A stretch of DNA of 39,771 bases from SIG603 sp964369215 (GCA_964369215.1 CAYJEZ010000005.1:1-39771); one strand, 5' to 3'. Shown: positions 16,801 to 25,736, numbered from the stretch's first letter. Numbers and translations: made by a program. The notes: generated by a model from the letters alone, not told the origin.

Positions 16801-18562
16801 AAAGAAAAAAGTCAAAGAAAAACCTAAATTTAATGTATGGCTAAGACTCGCTAAGTATTTGTTTAAAAGGCCTATTTATATATCTATAGTTATTGCAACA
16901 GTGCTTATATACAATATTTTACTGATAATAGTTCCTGCTTTATCTGGCAATGCAATTGATATTATTGAAGCAGGAGTTAGAAACGGTAATTTAGATACAA
17001 CAATAAACGAGGTTTACTTGTTAGTAGCAATAATGCTTGGCATGTACATAGTGTCAGCCGCGCTTACTTACTCATCTACTTTTATGTTCTCTAAAATAGG
17101 TCAAAATGTAGCCTATACATTAAGGGGAGAGGTGTTAGACAAGGTTTTAAAACTTTCGGCACAGTCTTTGTCAAAATATCAAACAGGAGAAATAATTAGT
17201 AGGCTTACTTATGATATTGGTGTTGTATCAACTTCAATTACAGGCGACTTTATGCAAGTCATAACTTCTACAATAGGTGTTGTTGGTTCTGTAGGTATTA
17301 TGTTTGCTATAAGCCCATATTTGTTCTTGATTTATTTATTAATATTGCCTTGTGCGTTCTTTTTCTCTAAATATATAATAGATTTTGTAAAGCCTTTATT
17401 TAGAATTCGCTCTAAAGCTATAGGCGAGTTATGTAGATATATAGAAGAAAAAGTGAGCGGAACTAAAACAATAAGGGCGTATTGTGCAGAAGAATTTTAT
17501 TGTGATGAATTTGCAGGAGTTAATAAAAAGTCATGTGATTCTCAATATAAAGCTGAGTATTATGCGAGTACAATGTTTCCTATGATGAGTATGCTTACAA
17601 ATTTAACACTAACCCTTATCGCTTTGGTAGGAATTACACTTTACTTAGCCAGTATGATAACCCTTGGTAGCATTTCTACTTTTATTTTATATTCAAGAAG
17701 ATTTCTTGCCTCAGTTAATGAATACTCTAACATTGTTAGCGATTTGCAGTCTGCCGCAGCGGCTTCTGAGCGTATTTTTAATCTTTTAGACGAAGAAAAC
17801 GAGAGCGATATTTTTGTTAGAAGTGATAAAAAACTTGAGGGAGATATTAGTTTTGAGAATGTAAGTTTTGGATATAACAGTGAGCAAATTATTATTAAAG
17901 ATTTTTCGCTAGAAATAAAAAAAGGCCAAACTGTTGCTATTGTAGGTGAGACAGGCTCAGGCAAAACGACACTTATTAGCTTACTTATGCGATTTTATGA
18001 TATTAATAGTGGTAAAATTAAAATAAATGGTGTAGATATTAATTCAGTTCCTAGGGCACAAGTTAGAGAGAATTTTGGCGTAGTACTGCAAAACAGCTGG
18101 ATTTTTAATGATACAGTATATGGAAACATTGCCTATACCGATGAAGAAGCAGGGCAGAACAAAGTAGAAAAAGCAGCAATATCAGCAAATGTACACGATA
18201 TTATAACTGCTATGCCTATGGGCTATAAAACAGTTTTAAGTGAAAATGCAGGAAATATGTCAAAAGGGCAAAAGCAGTTGGTCGCCATAGCTCGCTCTAT
18301 TATTCAAGAAGCACCTATGCTTATATTAGACGAGGCTACATCTAATGTAGACACAGCTACTGAGAAGAGAATTAGTGAGGCTATGTTAAATTTGAGAAAA
18401 GGTAAAACTAGCTTTATTATAGCTCATAGACTATCTACCATTATGGATGCAGATGTTATTGTTGTGTTAAAGCAAGGTGAGATAGTAGAAAAAGGTACAC
18501 ATGATGAACTGCTTAAATCTGGCGGCGAGTATTCAAGAATATACGAGTCTCAGTTTGTCTAA
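16793..18562 (+). CDS. ABC exporter half-transporter with catalytic Glu (subunit B)
   Basis: 589 residues, six membrane helices (about 28-310) plus an ATPase domain. Walker A is GETGSGKTT (385-393). Walker B ends LILDEATSNVD with the catalytic Glu514, and the switch His is intact (AHR, His545). Its signature is altered to MSKGQ (489-493) instead of LSGGQ. Together with subunit A this gives one complete ATP site (its Walker motifs with A's LSGGQ) and one degenerate site. GGAGG lies 8 bases before the ATG, inside the end of the upstream gene, so the two are translationally coupled. Confidence 0.94.
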   Translation: MSKKKKVKEKPKFNVWLRLAKYLFKRPIYISIVIATVLIYNILLIIVPALSGNAIDIIEAGVRNGNLDTTINEVYLLVAIMLGMYIVSAALTYSSTFMFSKIGQNVAYTLRGEVLDKVLKLSAQSLSKYQTGEIISRLTYDIGVVSTSITGDFMQVITSTIGVVGSVGIMFAISPYLFLIYLLILPCAFFFSKYIIDFVKPLFRIRSKAIGELCRYIEEKVSGTKTIRAYCAEEFYCDEFAGVNKKSCDSQYKAEYYASTMFPMMSMLTNLTLTLIALVGITLYLASMITLGSISTFILYSRRFLASVNEYSNIVSDLQSAAAASERIFNLLDEENESDIFVRSDKKLEGDISFENVSFGYNSEQIIIKDFSLEIKKGQTVAIVGETGSGKTTLISLLMRFYDINSGKIKINGVDINSVPRAQVRENFGVVLQNSWIFNDTVYGNIAYTDEEAGQNKVEKAAISANVHDIITAMPMGYKTVLSENAGNMSKGQKQLVAIARSIIQEAPMLILDEATSNVDTATEKRISEAMLNLRKGKTSFIIAHRLSTIMDADVIVVLKQGEIVEKGTHDELLKSGGEYSRIYESQFV

Positions 18563-18582
18563 GTAAGCGAGATAAACTAGAA

Positions 18583-18632
18583 AAATTAAAACCGTAGAGA
18601 AAAGCTAAATGCTATCTCTACGGTTAAATTAT
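18583..18632. terminator. Two-way terminator between the ABC exporter and LCP genes
   Basis: An 11-bp perfect stem, AACCGTAGAGA (18590-18600) with its complement at 18615-18625. The minus strand has the better U tail (TTTTAATTTTT); the plus strand has TTAAATTATT. Confidence 0.85.
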
Positions 18633-18646
18633 TGGGTGTAAAAAAT

Positions 18647-19747
18647 TTAAGATATTGGTTGGCCAGTTGCATATAAGTCATATTTATCTTCGTAAATAAA
18701 TCTATTAATTTCTTCTCCTGCCTTAAATGTATCATAAGTCCACATCCACAAATCTCGTTCCATAGTTCCGCTGGTAATAGGCGTGGTTGTTAAGTCGTCA
18801 GGAACAGACATTGTCTCCATAGTAAATCCTTTTGTTAAAATAGAAGCCATATCAAGTATTTTAGTTACATCTAAAGAAGTCTCACAATAGCCTACAGTTC
18901 CTTGAACTATAGTAGGGTAATCGAAAGGGGAAACCGCAGTAGCTTTTGTAGCTAAAGCAGTAAGAACTGCCTGTTGCCTTAAAACTCTTTGAGCATCTCC
19001 ATTAGAGTCAATTCGTCTTATTCTAGAGTAAGCAACTGCTTGATAACCATTCATATGAGTTAAACCACCTTCTGTTAATGGTAGTCTATCTTCAATAGTA
19101 GGGCCCGCTCCTTCTCGAACTAATTCATCTACGTTTGCATTTACCTCTACTATTTCTTCAGCAGTTAAAACAATATCTACACCACCAAAGGCATCGATAA
19201 TGCCTGCCAAACCATGAAAGTTAACGGTAATATAATCAGTAATATTGAAACCGAAGTTTGCATTAAGTGCACGGATAGTCATCTCAGGTCCACCATATGA
19301 ATATGAGTGATTAATTTTGTCATAGTTTGTAGAAGTGGCGTAATAGTCAGTACCCAAAAATACTCTGGTGTCTCTCATAACTGAAGTTAGTTTAATTTTA
19401 TTATGAATTTCATCAATTGTAAGTACCATAATACTATCTGCTAAACCTGTAAATGAATTAGGGTCTCGAGCATCTATTCCGAAAAGAGCTATATTAGTAA
19501 TTTCTGGGTGTTCTATAACACCAGACGCTATTCCTAATTCTTCTTTGTCTTTTGATATGGTTTTAGTGTTAAGGTCAGCTATTAGTACATTTGAGACATA
19601 AAGCATTCCTACTCCAACTAATATAAAGACTAGACTTATTAAAGTTAAAAATATTTTTAAGCCAACATAACTTTTCTTTTTACGGCGCCTTCTCTTTTTT
19701 GAAGGAGCACTTGAACTTGGCGCATTCCGTCTTCTTTGTGTTGCCAT
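18647..19747 (-). CDS. LytR-CpsA-Psr (LCP) family cell-wall ligase
   Basis: 366 residues from the ATG at 19747. An ATG four codons earlier has its purine site directly abutting it, which is too close; the chosen start is 12 bases from AAGGGG. A very basic cytoplasmic tail (KKRRRRKKK) precedes one membrane helix (about 30-52). The LCP domain follows with NIALFGIDARD, LADSIMVLTID, KLTSVMRDTRVFL, YDKINHSYSYGG and VDIVLTAEE, including the Arg and Asp residues that bind polyprenyl pyrophosphate in this family. LCP enzymes attach teichoic acids or capsule polymers to peptidoglycan outside the membrane. It has its own promoter at 19827-19855. Confidence 0.93.
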   Translation of the reverse strand: MATQRRRNAPSSSAPSKKRRRRKKKSYVGLKIFLTLISLVFILVGVGMLYVSNVLIADLNTKTISKDKEELGIASGVIEHPEITNIALFGIDARDPNSFTGLADSIMVLTIDEIHNKIKLTSVMRDTRVFLGTDYYATSTNYDKINHSYSYGGPEMTIRALNANFGFNITDYITVNFHGLAGIIDAFGGVDIVLTAEEIVEVNANVDELVREGAGPTIEDRLPLTEGGLTHMNGYQAVAYSRIRRIDSNGDAQRVLRQQAVLTALATKATAVSPFDYPTIVQGTVGYCETSLDVTKILDMASILTKGFTMETMSVPDDLTTTPITSGTMERDLWMWTYDTFKAGEEINRFIYEDKYDLYATGQPIS

Positions 19748-19826
19748 TAATATTTGCATCCCCTTTTTTATATAAACAGCCTAACATAAATAGGCAAAAA
19801 TCATCATTTATAAAACTAACTTAACT

Positions 19827-19855
19827 ATTATACTACAAGAAAATCTCGAAGTCAA
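19827..19855 (-). promoter_or_regulatory. LCP gene promoter
   Basis: On the minus strand TTGACT (19850-19855), 17 bp, TATAAT (19827-19832). It lies between the YibE/F stop and the LCP start. Confidence 0.88.
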
Positions 19856-19894
19856 ATTTTTTATATTAAAACAGTGTTATTAATTTATTCAAGT

Positions 19895-21079
19895 TTACTC
19901 TTCTATAACAACTTGTTTTTTTCTAAATACTAAAGCACATATAAATACAGTTATAGGTACACATAAAAGAATTCCAATGCTTCCAACCAGTGCCTGTACT
20001 ATCTCTACGACTATAAGTTCCATATTAAAAAGTAGTAATAAGTTTCTTCTTGTAGTAAAAATTAGTAGAATTATAGCAAGTGAGCTACCAACATATGCTA
20101 AAATAAGCGTGTTTGTCATAGTGCCAATTATATCTTTACCAATATTCATGCCAGATACAATTAATTTTTTATATGAGTTATCGGTAATTTCTTTCGACAG
20201 CTCATTCATAGCAGAAGAAATAGACATAGACACGTCCATAATAGCACCTAATGAGCCGATTAGTATTGCTGCCCAAACTATGGCTACTAGGTCAATTGTT
20301 ACGCCCTCAATAAGGGTTAATGCAATATAGTCTATATCGATTAAGCCAGTAATTTTTAGCATAATGTTAACAAAAAATGCTAAAACACCTGAGGCTAACA
20401 CTCCTCCGATATTTCCAACAATAGCACATAATGTCTTTTTGTTAAAGCCGTTTAACATGCTAAGGCTAGCAAAAATTATAAATATAGTAATTACAATTGT
20501 AGCTGCATATATGTTTACACCACTCAAAATGGCAGGAATAAATACTAAAAAAATTGCACTTCCCATTAATACCAAAGATAAAATAGTCGCAACGCCTTTA
20601 CCTCTGCCTATTATTAATATTAAAGCAAAGAAAATAGCTACTAGAATAAGTATACCATCAATTCTGTTAGCCTCGGTAAAACTCCATTGCTTTTCTTCAA
20701 GGCTAGTAGCACCAGCGAAATTGTTGCTTATGAGTATTTCGTCACCTACTTTTATTTCTCTGTTAGTCTGTAAAAAAGGGTCAATAGATTGAGTAGCTTG
20801 TACATTCATACCCTTGTGTTCTCCAGTTGTTATTTCTACTAACATAGTTACTGTGGTGCTTATCATATCTTCTGCAAGTTCAAATTCCTCTTCAGAGATA
20901 ATTTCTACTACTGTGCTTGAGACTACCTCTTGCGTAAAAGATTCATCAAAATCATATTCAAAATATTGATTTCCAAAATAAATTAATACAGAGCATATAA
21001 GTGTGATAATAATTAGTTGAACATAATTAACTTTATTTGAGCTGTTAGGGTCTTCTTTAAAATGATTTTTTCTTTCCAT
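19895..21079 (-). CDS. YibE/F family membrane protein
   Basis: 394 residues. A first helix (about 21-39) is followed by an extracytoplasmic beta-rich part (about 40-135) and then seven or eight hydrophobic helices. Family marks include the loop FAGATSLEEKQWSFTEANR, IGRGKGVATILSL, and the conserved ILIGSLGAIMDVSMSISSAM with SGMNIGKDIIGTMTNTL. The family is widespread in Firmicutes and is sometimes described as a putative transporter, but its function is unproven. A GAAAGGA site lies about 12 bases before the ATG. The LCP gene downstream has its own promoter, so linkage is weak. Confidence 0.88.
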   Translation of the reverse strand: MERKNHFKEDPNSSNKVNYVQLIIITLICSVLIYFGNQYFEYDFDESFTQEVVSSTVVEIISEEEFELAEDMISTTVTMLVEITTGEHKGMNVQATQSIDPFLQTNREIKVGDEILISNNFAGATSLEEKQWSFTEANRIDGILILVAIFFALILIIGRGKGVATILSLVLMGSAIFLVFIPAILSGVNIYAATIVITIFIIFASLSMLNGFNKKTLCAIVGNIGGVLASGVLAFFVNIMLKITGLIDIDYIALTLIEGVTIDLVAIVWAAILIGSLGAIMDVSMSISSAMNELSKEITDNSYKKLIVSGMNIGKDIIGTMTNTLILAYVGSSLAIILLIFTTRRNLLLLFNMELIVVEIVQALVGSIGILLCVPITVFICALVFRKKQVVIEE

Positions 21080-21251
21080 TTTATGGCAGTCCTTTCAAAT
21101 ACAAAAATTCATTTATTTTTTTAGTAAGATACTTATTGTTAATTGACACATTTAATAACTTATAATATATTTCAAGTATGTTAATTGTATGAATTAATAG
21201 AAAAATATTCTTAAATTATTTACATTTATTACGGAGAACAATTATTAAAAA

Positions 21252-21381
21252 GGCAATGTTTAGTTAATATGAAAATAACATTTATATTTCTTTTCCTCCC
21301 CGCCGTAGGCGGGGAGGAAAAGAAAAGAGAAAAACAACTTTACTTCAAAACAAAGTTACATCATTTTAACTTAACATCGCC
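21252..21381. repeat. Inverted-repeat element, TGTTAAGTT family, copy 3
   Basis: Left end GGCAATGTTTAGTTAATATG (from 21252); complement of the right end GGCGATGTTAAGTTAAAATG. The arms agree at 17 of 20 bases. 130 bp. The centre is a GC-rich perfect hairpin (21287-21325), unlike the surrounding AT-rich sequence. Both sides are flanked by TTAAAA-like sequence (21245-21250, 21382-21387), a possible target duplication. Confidence 0.75.
21287..21325. repeat. GC-rich perfect 18-bp hairpin
   Basis: 21287-21304 is the exact complement of 21308-21325 with a 3-base loop (GTA); the core is CCTCCCCGCC. It sits inside repeat copy 3 and may be a second repeat unit inserted in it. Confidence 0.85.
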
Positions 21382-21405
21382 TTAAAATGAAAGGAAGGTC
21401 TTATA

Positions 21406-21516
21406 ATGCTTATATCTACTCAAAATGAGGTTCTATCTAATAAATTTGGCAAAATAATAGCATGCTTATTACTTTTGCGATTTAAAGAAAATTTAATATT
21501 ACCCAAAAATAAATAG
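21406..21516 (+). CDS. Small ORF of 36 codons with a strong ribosome binding site
   Basis: ATG at 21406, TAG at 21514. AGGAAGG (21392-21398) is 7 bases upstream, as good as any site in the window, and a terminator follows directly. The product begins MLISTQNEVLSNKFG, continues with a hydrophobic stretch (IIACLLLL) and ends basic (LPKNK). It could be a genuine small protein. Alternatively it is the stub of a decayed sugar isomerase gene, since such barrels often begin with a similar ISTQ-type strand; that comparison is from memory and weak. I see no promoter other than what the repeat element could supply. Confidence 0.45.
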   Translation: MLISTQNEVLSNKFGKIIACLLLLRFKENLILPKNK

Positions 21517-21554
21517 GCTATGCGGAATTTTGGCAATTTCACATAGCCTATTTT
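21511..21554. terminator. Two-way terminator, small ORF and argS
   Basis: AAATAGGCTATG (21511-21522) is the exact complement of 21542-21553, giving a 12-bp stem that includes the small ORF stop codon. The plus strand ends TTTT; the minus strand continues ATTTTTGGG. It closes the ddl-murI-DUF1934-argS operon. Confidence 0.88.
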
Positions 21555-21569
21555 GCGTCGAACAGTTAA

Positions 21570-23255
21570 TTACATAGTTTCAGGAACAGTTATCTTAAAC
21601 ATATCTAAAATGTTTTTAATTACTATTTTAGTAGAGACACAAATTGCTAACCTTGCTTGCATTAGTCCCTCTTCTTCGCCTTTAACGCGGCAAGCATTAT
21701 AGAATTTATGGAACAATGTAGCTAATTTATGCACATATCTTGTAATTCTGGCAGGGTCATACTCTTTAGCAGATAGAACTATTTCGTCTGTAAGCTGAGA
21801 CAAGTACCAAATTAGTTCAACCTCCTCGCTTGATGTTGCTAAATTGAAGTCTGCTTTGGAGATGTCAAGCTCTGTTGCCTCTTCTTTTAAGGTTTTTAAA
21901 ATAGAACAAATTCTTGCATGCGCGTATTGAACATAATATACAGGGTTTTGAGAATCCTCGCTTATGGCTAAATCTAAATCAAAGTCAAAGTGAGAGTTTG
22001 GCTCTCTTAAATTAAAGAAGAAACGTACAGAGTCGATAGGTACTTCGTCAAGAAGCGTAGATAAAGTGATAGCTTTTCCGCTTCTTTTAGATAATTTTAT
22101 AGCTTCGCCTCCTTTAACAAGCCTTACCATTTGGTAAACTAAAGCATCAAGCCTGCCAGCATCAATACCAAGTGCTGTAAGGGCGGCTTTCATTCTTATA
22201 ACATATCCATGGTGGTCTGCTCCTAATACATCAATAGCTTTATCGTAACCCCTTGTAACTAGTTTGTCGTAGTGGTAGGCAATGTCGGGCACTATATAAG
22301 TTGGTATGCCATTGGCACGCACAAGTACAATATCTTTGTCGCAACCAAAGTCACTTGCCTTAAACCATAAAGCACCTTCTGCCTCGTACGTACAGCCTTT
22401 TTCTTTCATAAGTTCTATAACTTTTTCTACAGCACCGTTATTATGCAGTGTACTCTCTTTAAACCAACGGTCGTATTTAATTCTGTACTTCATCAAGTCA
22501 TTCTCAAGTGCTTGAATATTCAAAGGCAAAGCGTAGTCTACAAGTGCTTTTCTGCGCACCTTGTCGCTCTCGCTCACAAATTTATCGCCATATATCTCGG
22601 CAAAGTTTTGAGCGTGGTTAGTAATGTCTTCTCCGTGGTAAGCATCCTCTGGCATAACTACATCAGGGGTATAAATTTGTAAATACCTTATCTCTAACGA
22701 GGTTGCAAACTTCTCTATTTGGTTACCGGCATCGTTTACATAAAACTCCCTTGCTACCTCGTAACCAGCACTTGAGAATACAGCACTTAGGCAGTCTCCT
22801 ATCGCACCATTTCTTGCATTGCCTATGTGCATAGGGCCTGTTGGATTTGCAGATACAAACTCAACCAGTACTTTTTTTCCTTTAAAAAAGTCGCTTTTTC
22901 CGTAATTATGAAGGCTTTCAACTATGTCATTAATAATTTCAAAGCTCAACTCACTATTCATAAAAAAGTTAATAAAGCCCGGCCCAGCAATCTCACATTT
23001 TTTAATATAAGTATTTTGTATATCAATTTCGTTTACTATAATACTAGCTATTTTTTGTGGCGAGTTTCGAAAAACTCTTGCACCTACCATTGCCACGTTA
23101 GTAGCATAGTCACCATGATTTCTGTCAGCTGGGGTCTCTATAGTAAAGTTAGGGATTTCCGACTCGGGTAATAAATTTTTCTCCATTGCAGATTTAACTG
23201 CATTAATAATAGTTGTTTTTAAACTTTCTGTAGCCTTTGCAATTATTTTAGACAT
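21570..23255 (-). CDS. argS: Arginyl-tRNA synthetase
   Basis: 561 residues, the normal length. It charges tRNA-Arg. The N-terminal ArgRS-specific domain (about 1-110) is followed by the class I HIGH motif in NPTGPMHIGNARNG, the KMSKS-equivalent KLSKRSGKA, and a C-terminal anticodon-binding helical domain (DALR type; YARICSIL, FHKFYNACRV). A GAAAGGA site lies about 12 bases before the ATG. It is the last gene of the operon, after DUF1934, as in Bacillus (ywiB-argS). No T-box leader was seen upstream. Confidence 0.97.
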   Translation of the reverse strand: MSKIIAKATESLKTTIINAVKSAMEKNLLPESEIPNFTIETPADRNHGDYATNVAMVGARVFRNSPQKIASIIVNEIDIQNTYIKKCEIAGPGFINFFMNSELSFEIINDIVESLHNYGKSDFFKGKKVLVEFVSANPTGPMHIGNARNGAIGDCLSAVFSSAGYEVAREFYVNDAGNQIEKFATSLEIRYLQIYTPDVVMPEDAYHGEDITNHAQNFAEIYGDKFVSESDKVRRKALVDYALPLNIQALENDLMKYRIKYDRWFKESTLHNNGAVEKVIELMKEKGCTYEAEGALWFKASDFGCDKDIVLVRANGIPTYIVPDIAYHYDKLVTRGYDKAIDVLGADHHGYVIRMKAALTALGIDAGRLDALVYQMVRLVKGGEAIKLSKRSGKAITLSTLLDEVPIDSVRFFFNLREPNSHFDFDLDLAISEDSQNPVYYVQYAHARICSILKTLKEEATELDISKADFNLATSSEEVELIWYLSQLTDEIVLSAKEYDPARITRYVHKLATLFHKFYNACRVKGEEEGLMQARLAICVSTKIVIKNILDMFKITVPETM

Positions 23256-23344
23256 TAAAGTGTCATCCTTTCAAAATCTTTATATTAATACTCAAATAAG
23301 TGATACAAACCTACCTCTCACTTTATTAGAGATTAATATCATAA

Positions 23345-23779
23345 TTAGTGAGTGGGTTTTACCTCTATAAATAACTCATTCTCACTAGCTAGTGCAGAGT
23401 TAAAATCAAGTGTGTAATGAACTTTTAAATTTCCGCCGTTTTCTGTTAAGTTGCTATCAAACTTGCTTGTGAAAACTCCCATGCTAAGTTGTGCAAAACC
23501 AACATCATAAAGGCAAGAATACCTTTTTTCTTTCTCTAAAATCATCTTTGTTTTAGAGCCTATTTTGCTCATTGTTAATGTATTGTCGTTTTCAATTTTT
23601 AAAATTGAAGTTTTAGAGCCATTGTCGCTATACTCTTTATATGTGATAAATCGTGCGTCGTCCTTTATTACATAAGTTCCTAATGTATCAACCTTTGTGT
23701 TAATCTCTTCCCCGTCAAAAATTTGCTTTCCTGAAATAGAAATAAGGAAATTATCTCTACTGCTCTCTTCTTTTGACAT
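23345..23779 (-). CDS. DUF1934 (YwiB-like) protein
   Basis: 144 residues forming a small all-beta barrel typical of DUF1934, a calycin-like family. Visible segments are TLGTYVIKDDARFITYKEY, YSCLYDVGFAQLSMGVFTSK and HYTLDFNSALASENELFI. The gene sits directly upstream of argS, the same neighbourhood as ywiB in Bacillus. It starts 27 bases after the murI stop, with GAAAGGATG before the ATG. Function unknown; no catalytic residues are evident. Confidence 0.85.
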   Translation of the reverse strand: MSKEESSRDNFLISISGKQIFDGEEINTKVDTLGTYVIKDDARFITYKEYSDNGSKTSILKIENDNTLTMSKIGSKTKMILEKEKRYSCLYDVGFAQLSMGVFTSKFDSNLTENGGNLKVHYTLDFNSALASENELFIEVKPTH

Positions 23780-23806
23780 ATTCGCTCATCCTTTCTAAAA
23801 GTTAAG

Positions 23807-24616
23807 CTAAAACTTTTCAATATCAATCTTCGTTACTCTTTCTCCAATATCATCTCCTAAACATATTTTAGCAATCATGTTAAAATCTTGAACACTGTCG
23901 CTAACGTAAAAATTACTTTCTGAATTATTTTGAGAAGATAGAGAACCAAGCTCTTTGAGTATGCTTAGGCATTGCTTAGCGGTTTCTGCACCACTGTTAA
24001 TAAGTTTTACATCACTTCCTATCACGTCGGCTATAGCATGTTTTAGTATGGGGTAATGAGTACAACCAAGAATTAAGGTGTCAATACCATTTAGTTTAAA
24101 ACCTTCTAAATATCTCTCTAATACAAGTTTTGTTACTTGGTCGTCTCGTTCAATAAATCCGCTCTCTACTAGGCTGACAAGTAGAGGACACGCTTTTGAG
24201 TAGACTTCAACTGTGTTGTCTATGCTTTTCAATTCTCTCTCAAATACTCTGCTGTTTATTGTGGCTGAGGTTGCTATAACACCGACTTTTTTATTTTTAC
24301 TTGCAGCTATTGCTGCTGACACGCTGGGTTCAACTATTGTTAAAAAGGGTATATCAAGCTCTTGCAGAACATGCTTTGCATTAGAACTCACAGTTCCACA
24401 TGCGGCTACTATTATTTTTACATCTTTACTTAAAAGAAATGCTAAGTCTTGTTTTGTATATTTACATATAGTGTCACGGCTTTTTGTTCCGTACGGTACT
24501 CTTCCAGTATCTCCAAAATATACAATGTTCTCTTGAGGCAAACATTTAACAAGTTCTCTTACAGCCGTTAAGCCACCTAATCCTGAATCAAAAACTCCTA
24601 TTGGTCTGTTATCCAT
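23807..24616 (-). CDS. murI: Glutamate racemase
   Basis: 269 residues, the normal MurI length. It makes D-glutamate for peptidoglycan. Marks are IGVFDSGLGGLTAVREL (Asp10), YFGDTGRVPYG, the first catalytic Cys in VAACGTVSSNA (Cys73), and the second in LILGCTHYPIL (Cys185, His187). The usual ACNT after the first Cys reads ACGT here, a change seen in the sequence. It lies 52 bases after ddl and 27 before the DUF1934 gene, and is placed in the ddl operon. Confidence 0.95.
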   Translation of the reverse strand: MDNRPIGVFDSGLGGLTAVRELVKCLPQENIVYFGDTGRVPYGTKSRDTICKYTKQDLAFLLSKDVKIIVAACGTVSSNAKHVLQELDIPFLTIVEPSVSAAIAASKNKKVGVIATSATINSRVFERELKSIDNTVEVYSKACPLLVSLVESGFIERDDQVTKLVLERYLEGFKLNGIDTLILGCTHYPILKHAIADVIGSDVKLINSGAETAKQCLSILKELGSLSSQNNSESNFYVSDSVQDFNMIAKICLGDDIGERVTKIDIEKF

Positions 24617-24668
24617 TAAGCTTTTCCTTTCAAAAATTACTTTTATTATTTAATGGGAAAAATTAGCG

Positions 24669-25736
24669 TTATAGCTCATACCTGTTATATGCTGTATCGA
24701 TTAATTTATCAATAAGCTCAGACTTGCTTACGCCTGTAGAAAGCCAAAGTTTAGGATACATACTAATTTCTGTAAAACCCGGTAAAGTGTTAATCTCGTT
24801 TAAGTATATTTCATTATCATTTGTAACAAAAAAGTCAACTCTTGAAAGTCCTGCACAACCTAATGTTTTATATGCTCTTATAGCAGTTTTTCTTATTATT
24901 TCTGCTACTTCATCGTCAATTCTTGCAGGAATAAAGTTTTTAGAAACACCATTTTTATATTTATCGTCATAATCGTAAAATTCTGCAGCTGCACAAATCT
25001 CACCAACAGGAGAGGCTGCAGCGTCACGTCCACCTAGTACAGCACATTCTATCTCTTTGCCTACAATGCCCTCTTCGACAAGAATTTTAACATCTTCTTT
25101 AGCGGCTACTTCAATAGCATCGTTAAGTTGGTCAGCGTTTACGACCTTACTTACACCTACTGAAGAGCCAGCGTTTGCAGGCTTTACAAATAGCGGAAAG
25201 TTAAGCCTTGCGCACACTTTATTGATTACAGCATCAGGGTTTTGAACATAACTGTCATGGTAAAACCATAGGTAGTTTGTTTGTTTTATATTAACTGCAT
25301 TTAAAAGAGAATGTGCCATTGCTTTATCCATACATACAGCAGAAGAAGTAGTATCGCAACCGATGTAAGGAATACCACTTAGCTTAAAAAGACCTTGCAA
25401 TGTGCCGTCTTCTCCATTTTTTCCATGTAGCATAGGCCATATTACATCTACTTTTATTATCTCTGTTTTATCTGGGTATAATGCAACTACACCAGATGTA
25501 TTTTTATCAGGAGATAAGAATGCACTAACGTTTTCATTGTTATTTACCCAAGTTCCATCTTTAATGCTTTGAGTATCTCCATTATATAAAAGCCATTTTC
25601 CTTCTTTTGTAATTCCTAAGGCTATAACATCATATTTTTCTGTGTCAATATTATCGAATATAAACGAAGAGCTCATTAAAGAAACTTCGTACTCCGAAGA
25701 CTCTCCGCCGAAAATTACAAGCACAGTTTTTTTCAT
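24669..25736 (-). CDS. ddl: D-alanine--D-alanine ligase
   Basis: 355 residues, an ATP-grasp ligase that joins two D-alanines for peptidoglycan. Marks are VIFGGESSEYEVSLMS at the N-terminus, LHGKNGEDGTLQG, the DKAMAH segment, the ATP-grasp glycine-rich loop PANAGSSVGVSK, ECAVLGG, and the Mg-binding SRVDFFVTND plus EINTLPGFT. Nothing suggests a D-lactate or D-serine ligase, and no van regulatory genes are nearby. GGAGTG lies about 11 bases before the ATG. It is the first gene of the operon behind the promoter at 25832-25860. Alr at the far end of the window makes its substrate. Confidence 0.95.
   Translation of the reverse strand: MKKTVLVIFGGESSEYEVSLMSSSFIFDNIDTEKYDVIALGITKEGKWLLYNGDTQSIKDGTWVNNNENVSAFLSPDKNTSGVVALYPDKTEIIKVDVIWPMLHGKNGEDGTLQGLFKLSGIPYIGCDTTSSAVCMDKAMAHSLLNAVNIKQTNYLWFYHDSYVQNPDAVINKVCARLNFPLFVKPANAGSSVGVSKVVNADQLNDAIEVAAKEDVKILVEEGIVGKEIECAVLGGRDAAASPVGEICAAAEFYDYDDKYKNGVSKNFIPARIDDEVAEIIRKTAIRAYKTLGCAGLSRVDFFVTNDNEIYLNEINTLPGFTEISMYPKLWLSTGVSKSELIDKLIDTAYNRYEL

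Larger units (their letters stand above)
21080..21405. other. Intergenic region between YibE/F and the small ORF
   Basis: 326 bases. 21080-21251 is AT-rich leader of the YibE/F gene, where I find no clean promoter. 21252-21381 is an inverted-repeat element with a GC-rich hairpin inside. 21382-21405 holds the ribosome binding site of the small ORF. Confidence 0.6.

Noticed and set aside
22827..23171. 114-codon plus-strand ORF antisense to argS
   Set aside because: argS is intact on the other strand with all class I motifs, so this is a shadow frame.
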